This document shows, piece after piece, positions 16,547-25,400 of a stretch of 64,000 bases of DNA. Every line of letters begins with the position of its first letter. Position 1 is the stretch's first letter. Below the pieces are notes generated by a model. It had not been told where the DNA came from. It was given only the letters and a program-made list of their open reading frames with translations, and ran no database searches. The DNA comes from Maritalea mobilis (GTDB taxonomy: Bacteria; Pseudomonadota; Alphaproteobacteria; Rhizobiales; Devosiaceae). Location of the stretch: the NCBI RefSeq assembly GCF_004363175.1, contig NZ_SNYR01000003.1:272193-336192 (forward strand), read 5' to 3'. A program made the position numbers and the translations under genes.

Positions 16547-18121
16547 ATGTTTCAAAGTCTGGGCGATCGGTTAAGCGGCATTTTTGATGGGCTAACACGG
16601 CGCGGCAATCTGTCTGAAAGCGACGTGAATGCAGCCCTGCGCGAAGTGCGCCGAGCCCTGATTGAAGCTGACGTGTCTTTGGAAGTGGTGCGCGGCTTTG
16701 TTGAACAAGTGCGCGACCGCGCTGTTGGCGCCGAAGTCACCAAATCGGTCACCCCCGGCCAACAAGTGGTCAAAATCGTCAATGACGAATTGGTCGCCGT
16801 GCTGGGCAATGAGGCGGTACCGCTGGATCTAAACGCCCCGGCCCCCGTTGCCATTATGATGGTCGGCCTGCAGGGCGCGGGTAAAACCACCGCCACAGGT
16901 AAGATCGCCAAGCGCCTGAAAGAAAAGCAAAACAAAAAGGTTTTGCTGGCCTCTCTCGATACACGCCGCCCCGCCGCGATGGAACAATTGCGGGTGTTGG
17001 GCGAGCAGATCGACGTAGATACACTCGAAATCATTCAAGGCCAAGGCCCCGTTGAGATTGCCAAGCGGGCGCAGAAAACCGCCAAATTGGGCGGCTATGA
17101 TGTGCTGTTTCTCGATACAGCAGGCCGCACCCACATCGACGAAGAATTGATGGCGGAAACCGCTGAGATTAAAGCGGCCACCAACCCTCACGAAATTTTG
17201 CTCGTAGCTGACGCGCTGACCGGTCAAGACGCAGTAAACCTTGCCCGTTCCTTTGATGAACGTGTGAGCGTGACCGGCATTATGCTGACCCGTATCGATG
17301 GCGATGGCCGCGGCGGCGCAGCGCTTTCCATGCGCGCGGTGACGGGCAAACCGATCAAATTTCTCGGCACAGGTGAAAAACTCACCGATCTAGAAGATTT
17401 CTACCCTTCTCGCGTCGCTGACCGGATATTGGGCATGGGCGATATTGTGTCGCTGGTGGAAAAAGCCGCCGACACCGTGTCGCAAGAAGAAGCGGCCAAA
17501 ATGGCCAAGAAAATGAAGAAGGGGGTTTTCGATCTTGATGATTTGAAAAACCAACTGCTTCAGATGAAAAAAATGGGCGGCATGGGTGGCCTGATGGGCA
17601 TGATGCCCGGCATGGGCAAAATGAAAAAGCAGCTTGATGGCGCAAACTTCGATGAGAAGATTTTCGACCGCCAAGTCGCCATCATCCAGTCTATGACCAA
17701 AAAAGAACGGGCCACCCCAGCCTTGCTAAACGCCTCGCGCCGCAAGCGCATTGCCGCTGGCTCTGGCACCTCCGTGCAAGACATCAATAAGCTGATCAAA
17801 ATGCACCGCCAAATGGCCGACATGATGAAAAAAATGTCCAAAGGCAAAGGCGGTTTGGCTGGCATGCTCGGGGGCATGATGCCAGGCGGCATGGGAGGCA
17901 TGCCCAATATCGACCCGTCAAAGCTTGACCCGAAAATGCTGGAAGAAATGCAAAAGCAAATGGGTGCGGGCGGCGAAATGCCTGATCTGCAAGAGCTTCA
18001 AAGCCAAGCAGCCCCGAAAAAAGAATTGCCCAAAAGCGTTGATGATCTGCTGAAAGGCGGCGCAACACCACGTTTCCCCGGCTTGCCCGGTTTGGGCCCT
18101 AAATTGGGTGGCAAAAAATAA
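16547..18121 (+). CDS. ffh: Signal recognition particle protein Ffh
   Basis: This SRP54-type GTPase binds 4.5S RNA and signal sequences. The N domain starts MFQSLGDRLSGIFDGLTRRG. The G domain has GLQGAGKTTATGK (about residues 106-118), DTRRPAAMEQL, DTAGRTHIDEEL and TRIDGDGRGGAALS. The methionine-rich M domain (about residues 325-470, with MGGMGGLMGMMPGMGKMKK) binds RNA and signal peptides. ATG 16547 is preferred over GTG 16541 because AAAGAGG sits 5 nt upstream. The length is 524 residues, slightly long through a Gly/Met-rich tail. It heads the ffh-GNAT-rpsP-rimM-trmD block. Confidence 0.97.
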   Translation: MFQSLGDRLSGIFDGLTRRGNLSESDVNAALREVRRALIEADVSLEVVRGFVEQVRDRAVGAEVTKSVTPGQQVVKIVNDELVAVLGNEAVPLDLNAPAPVAIMMVGLQGAGKTTATGKIAKRLKEKQNKKVLLASLDTRRPAAMEQLRVLGEQIDVDTLEIIQGQGPVEIAKRAQKTAKLGGYDVLFLDTAGRTHIDEELMAETAEIKAATNPHEILLVADALTGQDAVNLARSFDERVSVTGIMLTRIDGDGRGGAALSMRAVTGKPIKFLGTGEKLTDLEDFYPSRVADRILGMGDIVSLVEKAADTVSQEEAAKMAKKMKKGVFDLDDLKNQLLQMKKMGGMGGLMGMMPGMGKMKKQLDGANFDEKIFDRQVAIIQSMTKKERATPALLNASRRKRIAAGSGTSVQDINKLIKMHRQMADMMKKMSKGKGGLAGMLGGMMPGGMGGMPNIDPSKLDPKMLEEMQKQMGAGGEMPDLQELQSQAAPKKELPKSVDDLLKGGATPRFPGLPGLGPKLGGKK

Positions 18122-18633
18122 TGGTCACCATCCCCACCCTCGAAACAGAACGTCTGATTTTGCGGCCCTTTCAGCCTGCGGATTTTGACGCCTATGCCGA
18201 CATCTGGACTGATGGGGAATGGACCAAATTTGTTGGAGGCTCTATTCCGCCAGAGCGCGCTTGGCGAGCATTTGCAAGCTTAATCGGCCACTGGACCCTG
18301 CGCGGCTATGGCATGTTTGCAGTGGAAGAGAAAGCCAGCGGCAATTTTATCGGCATGATTGGCCATTTGCACCCCTTGGATTGGCCCGAGCCGGAAATTG
18401 CCTACACCCTTGCCAAATCGGCAGCGGGCAATGGCTATGCCACCGAAGCGGTGCGCAAAGTAATTGATCACACCTTTAATACCCTCAACTGGGAAACCGT
18501 GGTCAGTTACATTGATGATGACAATATTTCCTCACAAAAAGTTGCCCAGAAGGTGGGCGCGACAGCGGAGGATTTGATCGATTTGGGGGGTAGCCCCGCG
18601 CGGGTTTATCGACACCCTAATCCAAACAACTAA
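18121..18633 (+). CDS. GNAT family N-acetyltransferase (RimJ/RimL type)
   Basis: This 170-residue acetyltransferase has the RimJ/RimL/Acetyltransf_3 layout. It opens with [20 protein letters not shown], has [20 protein letters not shown] in the middle, and an acetyl-CoA loop region around [12 protein letters not shown] at about residues 100-111. The target is unknown; ribosomal proteins, tRNA-charged residues or small molecules are possible. The ATG overlaps the ffh stop (TAATG), suggesting coupling. It occupies the ffh-rpsP junction, as in several rhizobia. Confidence 0.88.
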   Translation: MVTIPTLETERLILRPFQPADFDAYADIWTDGEWTKFVGGSIPPERAWRAFASLIGHWTLRGYGMFAVEEKASGNFIGMIGHLHPLDWPEPEIAYTLAKSAAGNGYATEAVRKVIDHTFNTLNWETVVSYIDDDNISSQKVAQKVGATAEDLIDLGGSPARVYRHPNPNN

Positions 18634-18686
18634 ATCAACGAAATTACCGCCCGAAAGCGGTTAAAAGCCAAATTAGGAGAATATCA

Positions 18687-19091
18687 ATGGCCATTAAAAT
18701 TCGTTTGTCACGCGGCGGTTCTAAAAAGCGCCCTTATTACCACGTTGTTGTTGCTGACGTTCGCGCACCACGCGACGGCCGCTTTATCGAGCGCATCGGC
18801 TCTTACAACCCAATGTTGCCTAAAGATTCAGCTGACCGCATCAAGCTGGACAAAGAGCGCGTTGAGCATTGGTTGAGTGTTGGCGCCCAGCCTACTGACC
18901 GTGTACACCGCTTTTTGGACGCTGAAGGCTTGTTGAAGCGTGAAGCACGCAACAACCCGAAAAAAGCCCTTCCAGGTAAAAAAGCGCAAGAGCGTTTGGA
19001 AGAAAAGCGTCAGGCTGAGGAAGATGCGAAAGCTGCTGCTGAAGAAGCCGCAAACGCTGATGCACCAGCAGAAGAAAACGCTGCAGAGTAA
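18687..19091 (+). CDS. rpsP: 30S ribosomal protein bS16
   Basis: This is a small-subunit protein. The core [20 protein letters not shown] and [14 protein letters not shown] are universal. At 134 residues it is longer than the 80-90 of most bacteria because of a C-terminal extension (from about residue 80) rich in Lys/Glu and then Ala/Glu, ending PAEENAAE. Such tails are common in alphaproteobacteria. The end of L19, encoded in the same block, is strikingly similar (SAAEENNAE). AGGAGA lies before the ATG. Confidence 0.98.
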   Translation: MAIKIRLSRGGSKKRPYYHVVVADVRAPRDGRFIERIGSYNPMLPKDSADRIKLDKERVEHWLSVGAQPTDRVHRFLDAEGLLKREARNNPKKALPGKKAQERLEEKRQAEEDAKAAAEEAANADAPAEENAAE

Positions 19092-19135
19092 GTCTTCTGA
19101 ACTCTTTCAGAATTTGACTGCATAAGGAACACGCT

Positions 19136-19678
19136 ATGGGCCGCACACAAAAAGACAATCTGGTTTTAATGGGCCAGATCGGGGCGGCCCACGGCATTAA
19201 AGGCGAAGTTCGGATCAAGAGTTTTACCGAAAACCCCACTGATCTCGCCGCCTATTCCCCGCTGTTGACCAATAAAGCGGAACAAACCATCACCATCAAA
19301 AAAGCGCGCGTGCAGAAAAACATGCTTGTGGCCATTTTGGAGGAATCCAAAACTCGCAATGATGCAGAAGCGCTGAACGGCACCAAGCTTTATGTGCCGC
19401 GCGAACGCCTGCCGCAAACCGAAGATGATGATGAATTCTACTATACAGATTTGATTGGGCTGAAAGCGCGCACCCCAGAGGGCGAAGAGCTTGGCTCCGT
19501 TGCTGCCGTGCAAAATTATGGCGCTGGCGATGTGTTGGAAATCCGACCTGCAAAAGGCCCAACCGACCTTTATCCTTTCACCAAGCAAAGCGTGCCCACC
19601 ATCAATTTGGCCGAAGGCTATTTGATCATCGTGCCGCCTGTTGAAGTGATTGTGGATGATGAAGAGGCGTTTGAGTGA
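19136..19678 (+). CDS. rimM: Ribosome maturation factor RimM
   Basis: This 180-residue 16S rRNA-processing and 30S head-assembly factor binds S19. The N-terminal RimM domain begins [20 protein letters not shown]. The C-terminal PRC-barrel contains [14 protein letters not shown] and [10 protein letters not shown] and ends [14 protein letters not shown]. Its ATG follows AAGGAAC. It lies 44 bp after rpsP and its stop overlaps the trmD start (TGATG), the canonical rpsP-rimM-trmD arrangement. Confidence 0.97.
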   Translation: MGRTQKDNLVLMGQIGAAHGIKGEVRIKSFTENPTDLAAYSPLLTNKAEQTITIKKARVQKNMLVAILEESKTRNDAEALNGTKLYVPRERLPQTEDDDEFYYTDLIGLKARTPEGEELGSVAAVQNYGAGDVLEIRPAKGPTDLYPFTKQSVPTINLAEGYLIIVPPVEVIVDDEEAFE

Positions 19679-20373
19679 TGTTCAAAGCGGACATCATCAC
19701 CCTGTTTCCTGATCTTTTTCCCGGCCCATTGGGCGCATCCATCATCGGCCGCGCCGCTGAAAATGACCTATGGTCTCTCAACGCCACCCAATTGCGCGAT
19801 TTTGCCACTGACAAACACAAAAAGGTGGACGACACGCCTGCAGGCGGCGGCCCCGGCCTAGTGCTCAAACCCGACATTTTGGCCAAAGCAATTGATCACA
19901 TCTCGCCAGAAGACGATCCGCGCCCGCGCATTTTGATGAGCCCGCGCGGCAAACCATTTGACCAACAAATGGCGCGAGATTGGGCCAATGGCCCCGGCGT
20001 GGTGATTGTGTGCGGCCGTTTTGAAGGCGTAGACCAACGCGTGATCGACAAGCGCAACCTCACCGAAATCTCCATTGGCGATTTCGTGCTGTGCGGCGGC
20101 GAAGTGGCGGCCATGACCATGCTGGAAGCCACCGTGCGCCTCCTCCCCGGCGTCATGGGTTCCGCCGAAAGCGAAGCCGATGAAAGTTTCGAAAACGGCC
20201 TGCTGGAATATCCGCAATATACCCGTCCCGCAGAGTTTGAAGGCGGACCCATTCCTGAAGTGGTCACTTCCGGCGACCACAAAAAGGTCAACCAGTGGCG
20301 ACAAGAACAATCCGAACAACTGACTAAACAGAACCGCCCGGATTTGTGGGAAAAATATCAGAAAAACAAATAG
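19678..20373 (+). CDS. trmD: tRNA (guanine-N1)-methyltransferase TrmD
   Basis: This SPOUT-class methyltransferase makes m1G37 in tRNAs and prevents frameshifting. At 231 residues, it shows [18 protein letters not shown] at the start, [16 protein letters not shown] (about residues 44-59) and the knot region [15 protein letters not shown], with the SAM-binding trefoil. I chose ATG 19678, overlapping the rimM stop; a GTG one codon upstream also exists. trmD is normally followed at once by rplS, but here an unrelated gene intervenes. Confidence 0.97.
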   Translation: MFKADIITLFPDLFPGPLGASIIGRAAENDLWSLNATQLRDFATDKHKKVDDTPAGGGPGLVLKPDILAKAIDHISPEDDPRPRILMSPRGKPFDQQMARDWANGPGVVIVCGRFEGVDQRVIDKRNLTEISIGDFVLCGGEVAAMTMLEATVRLLPGVMGSAESEADESFENGLLEYPQYTRPAEFEGGPIPEVVTSGDHKKVNQWRQEQSEQLTKQNRPDLWEKYQKNK

Positions 20374-20432
20374 ATCAGAAGGTTGTACCCGACCTTAGTA
20401 AATACCATATCTGAAATATCATTTTATATTTT

Positions 20433-21386
20433 TTGATTTTCAGGAGAGCGGATATTCTCATACGTTTTTTGTATTTTTTACTTATTTTTATCAACGCTTT
20501 ATCATCATCAAGCTTTGCACAGCTCCCTCGCTGCCTCGATAAACTGCCAAACAAAATCTGCGTAGCCGATGAAACCGGGGCATGTAACCAACATGCCAGC
20601 GATCAATATGCGGTTACACTTCGCGAAGAACTAAAAAAGCTACCGGATTTATTTAGCCAACTGACCTGTGAATTAAATCACATTGAGATCGGCAAACGAG
20701 ATGGATTGCTGGGACAGCATTTTAGTTTTGCTTCAAAGATTTATCTCAACGAAAACCTCTTTAAAAACAATGCTTCGCTTGAGAGAGAATTTGATAGTTT
20801 TGGACTAGGCTTATTTAATAATGAAGCCTTGTACCACTATGTTGATTTCAAGGGCGCAACACAGCCGAACGCGCTAACATATATTCTTGCTCATGAACTG
20901 GTACATTTTCTGGAGCATGAATTTTTGATGGCTAACGCTTTCCACTGTTTAGAGGTCAAAAAAGATGCTCCGGCTTTAAACAAATCAAGATCATGCATTC
21001 ATGATTGCGAAAAACAGTTCTCGGAGGAGGAAATCCGACAGCAATTTGCGTTACTTGATCGTTCCCAATATCTCACTTTCTATTCACTCTCCTCCCCACA
21101 TGAAGATTTCGCCGAACTATTGAGCCTTCGTCCCCTATTGGAGTTTGTTACAATCACTGCAGATTTCGATATTACGCCTCTTTTCAACTACAATGAACAA
21201 ATAGAAGATCCTCAACTGGCGCCAAAGCTAAAAATAATCGATCAGCTTCTCAACCTCCCGCTTCAAGATGCTGACGCTGCAGGACGGGAGGCATATGCCC
21301 ACTTAACCTGCCAGAAAAATTACAAAATAGAACAGAAGCCACCTGAACATTGGCATTTTCAGCCTGATTGGGCAGAAAACCCATAG
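20433..21386 (+). CDS. Predicted secreted zinc metallopeptidase, AT-rich, unknown family
   Basis: This protein of up to 317 residues is not one I recognise. A hydrophobic segment (RFLYFLLIFINALSSSSFAQ) followed by a plausible cleavage site suggests export. HELVH at about residues 154-158 is a zincin HExxH motif, and HEDFAE at about 223-228 could supply the third zinc ligand (glutamate), as in gluzincins. Several cysteines suggest disulfides. The frame opens with TTG at 20433 and lacks a good ribosome-binding site there; AGGAG at 20442 would instead serve an ATT codon at 20454. Base composition is clearly more AT-rich than its neighbours, and it splits the normally contiguous trmD-rplS pair, so horizontal gain is likely. 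Substrate unknown. Confidence 0.65.
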   Translation: MIFRRADILIRFLYFLLIFINALSSSSFAQLPRCLDKLPNKICVADETGACNQHASDQYAVTLREELKKLPDLFSQLTCELNHIEIGKRDGLLGQHFSFASKIYLNENLFKNNASLEREFDSFGLGLFNNEALYHYVDFKGATQPNALTYILAHELVHFLEHEFLMANAFHCLEVKKDAPALNKSRSCIHDCEKQFSEEEIRQQFALLDRSQYLTFYSLSSPHEDFAELLSLRPLLEFVTITADFDITPLFNYNEQIEDPQLAPKLKIIDQLLNLPLQDADAAGREAYAHLTCQKNYKIEQKPPEHWHFQPDWAENP

Positions 21387-21455
21387 ACTCTGCCCGTTTT
21401 TTGCGCTATAGCCCGCCAGAATAAATTTGTCTTTAAACACCAAGACCTGTGTATT

Positions 21456-21497
21456 CGTCCCTTTTTCCGGCTTTCGGGCAATGAGAATTGTGGGACG
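21456..21497 (+). promoter_or_regulatory. Structured leader upstream of rplS
   Basis: A CGTCCC/GGGACG closing stem (21456-21461 with 21492-21497) encloses a CCG-GCTTT-CGG hairpin. It lies about 35 nt before the rplS ATG. L19 leaders are known in some bacteria, but this one is not a recognised match; its regulatory role is inference. Confidence 0.3.
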
Positions 21498-21530
21498 CTC
21501 TGACTGGCACCAGAACAATCGGACGAAAAA

Positions 21531-22043
21531 ATGAACATTATTCAGCAGCTTGAAAAAGAGCAGCGCGAAGAGCTTGAAGCCAAGCGCGAAATTCCAGAAT
21601 TCTCTCACGGCGACACCGTTAAAGTTTGGGTGAAAGTACGTGAAGGCGACAAAGAACGTTTGCAGGCCTATGAAGGCGTTGTGATTGCCCGTTCAGGTTC
21701 AGGCCTTCATGAAAGCTTCACTGTGCGTAAGATTTCTTACGGCGAAGGTGTTGAGCGTGTATTCCCAATTTACTCACCAATGATCGACAAGATCGAAGTG
21801 TTGCGTCGCGGTAAAGTCCGTCGCGCGAAACTTTACTATTTGCGTGAGCGTCGCGGTAAATCTGCACGTATTTTCGAAGCAACAAACGCACGCACAAAGC
21901 GCATTCAAGACGGTGAGCGTCAAGCCGCCGCTGATGCACGCGCCCAACGCGAAGCAGATAAAATTGCTGCTAAAGAAGCACAAGAAGCTGCTGCAAAGGC
22001 TGAAGCCGAAGCAAGCGCTGCAGAGGAAAACAACGCAGAATAA
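21531..22043 (+). CDS. rplS: 50S ribosomal protein bL19
   Basis: This large-subunit protein lies at the interface with the 30S. The core (about residues 1-115) includes [60 protein letters not shown] and [15 protein letters not shown]. At 170 residues it exceeds the usual 115-130 because of an Ala/Glu/Lys-rich tail (from about residue 120) that ends [11 protein letters not shown], echoing bS16. The Shine-Dalgarno match is weak. Its own promoter is probable, since 157 bp with a foreign gene separate it from trmD. A terminator follows at once. Confidence 0.98.
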   Translation: MNIIQQLEKEQREELEAKREIPEFSHGDTVKVWVKVREGDKERLQAYEGVVIARSGSGLHESFTVRKISYGEGVERVFPIYSPMIDKIEVLRRGKVRRAKLYYLRERRGKSARIFEATNARTKRIQDGERQAAADARAQREADKIAAKEAQEAAAKAEAEASAAEENNAE

Positions 22044-22071
22044 GCTTTGCGTTTTTCTATTTTCTTTTAAA

Positions 22072-22097
22072 AACCCGGCCTTTGTGCCGGGTTTTTT
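22072..22097 (+). terminator. Intrinsic terminator of rplS
   Basis: The stem AACCCGGC/GCCGGGTT with loop CTTTGT is followed by TTTTTT. It ends the ffh-to-rplS block. Confidence 0.9.
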
Positions 22098-22163
22098 ATT
22101 GGCGTCTCGCAATCACCGCGATGAGGCTACGTTTTCGCCATTTCCCAAACCCAGCCCACCAGC

Positions 22164-22289
22164 GTCATTGCAAGACTTGATCTTGCAATCCAATTCACTG
22201 CTCGTTTTGGCACGCGCTGGTTTTTAGAGTGCAAGTCTCTGCGCCTTGGTTAGTGTGAAATGGATTACCGGATCAAGTCCGGTAATGGC
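22164..22289 (-). repeat. 126-bp composite palindromic repeat, copy 2 (inverted)
   Basis: This copy is equal in length to copy 1 (128-253) but runs in the opposite direction. Its hairpins are ATTGCAAGA/TCTTGCAAT at 22167-22189 and ATTACCGGA/TCCGGTAAT at 22264-22286. The 17-bp internal word is at 22233-22249, exactly 40 bp from the end, as in copy 1. With the repeat at 22346-22388 it fills the gap between rplS and putA (22044-22441); nothing else is seen there. Confidence 0.75.
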
Positions 22290-22345
22290 GGTAGGGGGTG
22301 GCGATATGCACCGCACTAGGCACAAAGCCGATGGCGGGCACCAAT

Positions 22346-22388
22346 CGGCGGGGGTGCCGGGGACGGACACGAAGTGTCCGGTGGCGGC
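22346..22388 (-). repeat. GC-rich intergenic repeat with variant hairpin core
   Basis: GGCGGGGGTGCCGGGG is followed by a perfect CGGACAC-GAA-GTGTCCG hairpin and GTGGCGGC. The flanks match the other GC-rich copies, but the core has been replaced. Confidence 0.65.
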
Positions 22389-22417
22389 AAAAATAAAGGC
22401 GGCCCGAGAGCCGCCTT
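22389..22417 (-). terminator. Intrinsic terminator of putA
   Basis: On the minus strand the stem AAGGCGGC/GCCGCCTT is followed by TATTTTTG. It lies 25 nt after the putA stop codon. Confidence 0.85.
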
Positions 22418-22441
22418 CTTCAAATCAAATACCAAACGATC

Positions 22442-25400
22442 TTAGCTGGTTTGCGCCAACAAGGAAGCGTTGCCGCCGGCGGCGGTGGTGTCGATACAAA
22501 TTGCACGCTCATGCACAAAGCCCGCCACATCGTGTGGGCTGGTGATGAACGGCACAATTGGGCCATCCAGCGCGGCCATGGCGGCACGCAATTTTTGAAT
22601 GCCCTCGCCTTGCCCGGCCAATGCGACTGCATCAATGGCCAAACCGTCAAGTTTTTCAGGATCAACAGCGCCTTCAATCAAGCTGATTGGCGCGCCAGCG
22701 GCTTTTAGCCGTGCCAGTTCTGACGGCAGCGGGCTGCCGACAACCACCAATCGGTTACCCCACAGCAATGCGGCTTTGGCCAGCTCAAGCAAATCATTGC
22801 CGCGACCAACGGCCAAAATCCGGCCGCGCGGTGTGTAGCTGATGCGGTTAAACTCACCAGTTGGGCCAGGCAGTTCTTTTGCCATTTTTGGCTCATCATC
22901 ACCCAAAATCTGCGCACGATCATCACGATCCGCCCATTCGATGAAAGAGATTTCCTCAAAGGCCGTGGCAATGTCGATAGCGCCGATTTGACCAGTTTCG
23001 GCAATTTCATGTGCCCGTTTAGCCACACGGAAACGCGGCAGATAGTTTGGCCCACCTGCTTTTGGACCCGTGCCGGAGAACCCTTCGCCACCGAAGGGCT
23101 GCGAGCCAACAATCGCCCCGATCTGGTTGCGGTTGACGTAGAAGTTGCCCACTTTGATGCGCTTGCCAATTGCTTCAACCCGATTGTCCATACGGGTGTG
23201 CAAACCAAATGTGAGGCCAAAGCCTTTAGCGTTCACCGCATCAACAACCTTATTGATGTCGCGGGCCTTAAAGGTGGCCACATGCAGCACCGGGCCAAAC
23301 ACTTCGCGCTCCAACTCTTCAATGCCGCTGACTTTGAAAATATGCGGCTCAACAAAATGCCCCTCTTTCGGTGCATTGATTTTCTTAAGCAAGCGCCCTT
23401 CATTGGTCAGCGTGGCGCAATAGTCCGAAATATCTTTTTGCGCTTCTGCATCAATCACCGGACCAACATCTGTGGCCAAATCCCAAGGATTGCCCACCTG
23501 CATTGCGTCCAACCCGCCATAAAGCATTTCAAGCACATGGTCGGCCACATCCTCTTGCACATAAAGCATGCGCAAAGCTGAACAGCGCTGACCCGCACTT
23601 TGGAAAGATGACGCGAGAATATCGCGGATTGCCTGCTCCGGCAATGCGGTGCTGTCGACGATCATGGCGTTCAAACCGCCAGTTTCCGCAATCAACATGG
23701 CATCGCTGTCAGCGGTTTTGGCCAATTGCTTGTCGATCAATTTCGCCACTTCGGTAGAGCCAGTGAAACACACACCGCCCAAATTCGGCTGCGAGGTCAG
23801 TGCTGCACCAATATCGCCAGCGCCCGGCACCAAGATCAGTGCATCTTTCGGCACGCCTGCTTCATGCAGCAATTCAACGGCCCGCGCACCCATCAAGGGG
23901 CTTTGCTCCGCTGGCTTAGCGACAACCGCATTGCCCGCAACCAAAGCGGCTGCCACTTGTCCGGTGAAAATCGCCAAAGGGAAATTCCATGGGGAAATGC
24001 AGCCGATCACGCCCCGCGCATCGTCCTGCTCGCCCAAACGCTCCGCTTCATTGGCATAAAAGCGCAAGAAATCTACGGCTTCGCGCACTTCGGCAATGCC
24101 GTCCAAAAGGCTTTTGCCTGCTTCGCGTGAGGCCAAGGCAAATAGCTCTGCCGCATGCTCTTCGTAAAGGTCAGCCGCCTTGCGCAATGCTGCTGCCCGT
24201 TCACTTGGTGCCTTTGTGCCCCAAGTTTTTTGGCCCTTTGCAGCCAGCTCAACAGCTTTGGCCACTGCCGCAGGCGTCGCATTGGCAATTTCGCCCACGT
24301 GATCTTGCGGGTTGGCTGGGTTCACCAGCTTTTGCACGGTGCCCTTTTCGCCAAGCGCAGCATCCAGCGCGAAATTCCATTTATAGTCGCCCGAGAATTT
24401 AGAGCGAGCGGCATCCAAAGCTGCAAACTCGACCGGATCTGTAATGTCCCACCCTTTGGCATTGAGACGCTTGTCGCCAAACAGATCCTTCGGCATCGGG
24501 ATTTTATCGTTGGCAATCGGGTTCAATTCCAACACTTCCGAAATCGGGTCCGCCACAATCATGCTTGGTGGAATTTTCTTGTCGTAAACCTGGTTCACAA
24601 AGCTGGAGTTCGCGCCATTTTCCAACAAACGCCGCACCAAATAGGCCAGCAAATCGCGGTGCGCCCCAACCGGCGCATAAATCCGGCAACGCGTGTCGTT
24701 CTGTTGGCGCAAAGCTTCATGCAAGCCTTCGCCCATGCCGTGCAACCGCTGGAATTCAAAACCTTCCCGATCATTGCCAGCCAAATGCAACACAGCGGAG
24801 GCGCTGTGGGCATTGTGTGTGGCGAATTGCGGATAAATTCGATCGCGCATATCCAGCAATTTGCGGGCACAGGCCAAATAGGACACATCAGTATTCACCT
24901 TGCGGGTGAACACGGGATAGCCAGAAAGCCCCATCACCTGCGCGCGTTTAATCTCCGTATCCCAATAAGCGCCTTTCACAAGGCGGATCATGATTTTACG
25001 GTCGAGCTTTTCTGCCAGCGCGTAAAGCCAGTCAATGGCGTAAGAAGCACGTGGACCATAGGCTTGGACCACAATGCCAAAGCCATCCCAACCATCTAGC
25101 GATGGGTCAGACAAAACTTTCTCAATAATATCGAGCGACAAATCGAGGCGATCCGCCTCTTCCGCGTCGATGTTGAGACCCATTTGCGCTTTGGCGGCTG
25201 GCTTCACCAACTCCAACACCCGCGCCACCATTTCATCAACCATCGTCTCGCGCTTGCCGAATTCATAACGCGGATGCAGCGCAGACAGCTTGATGGAAAT
25301 GCCTGGATTTTTCCGCACATCCCCATGCACCGCATCTTTCGCCAAGCGATGGATCGCATCAAGATAGGCAGCGTGATAGCGTTGCGCATCTTTTTCCGTA

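Noticed and set aside
24155-25099. Long open frame (314 codons) on the plus strand opposite putA
   Set aside because: It lies wholly antisense to a conserved, full-length PutA, shows no recognisable domain, and has a His/Arg-rich composition typical of shadow frames.
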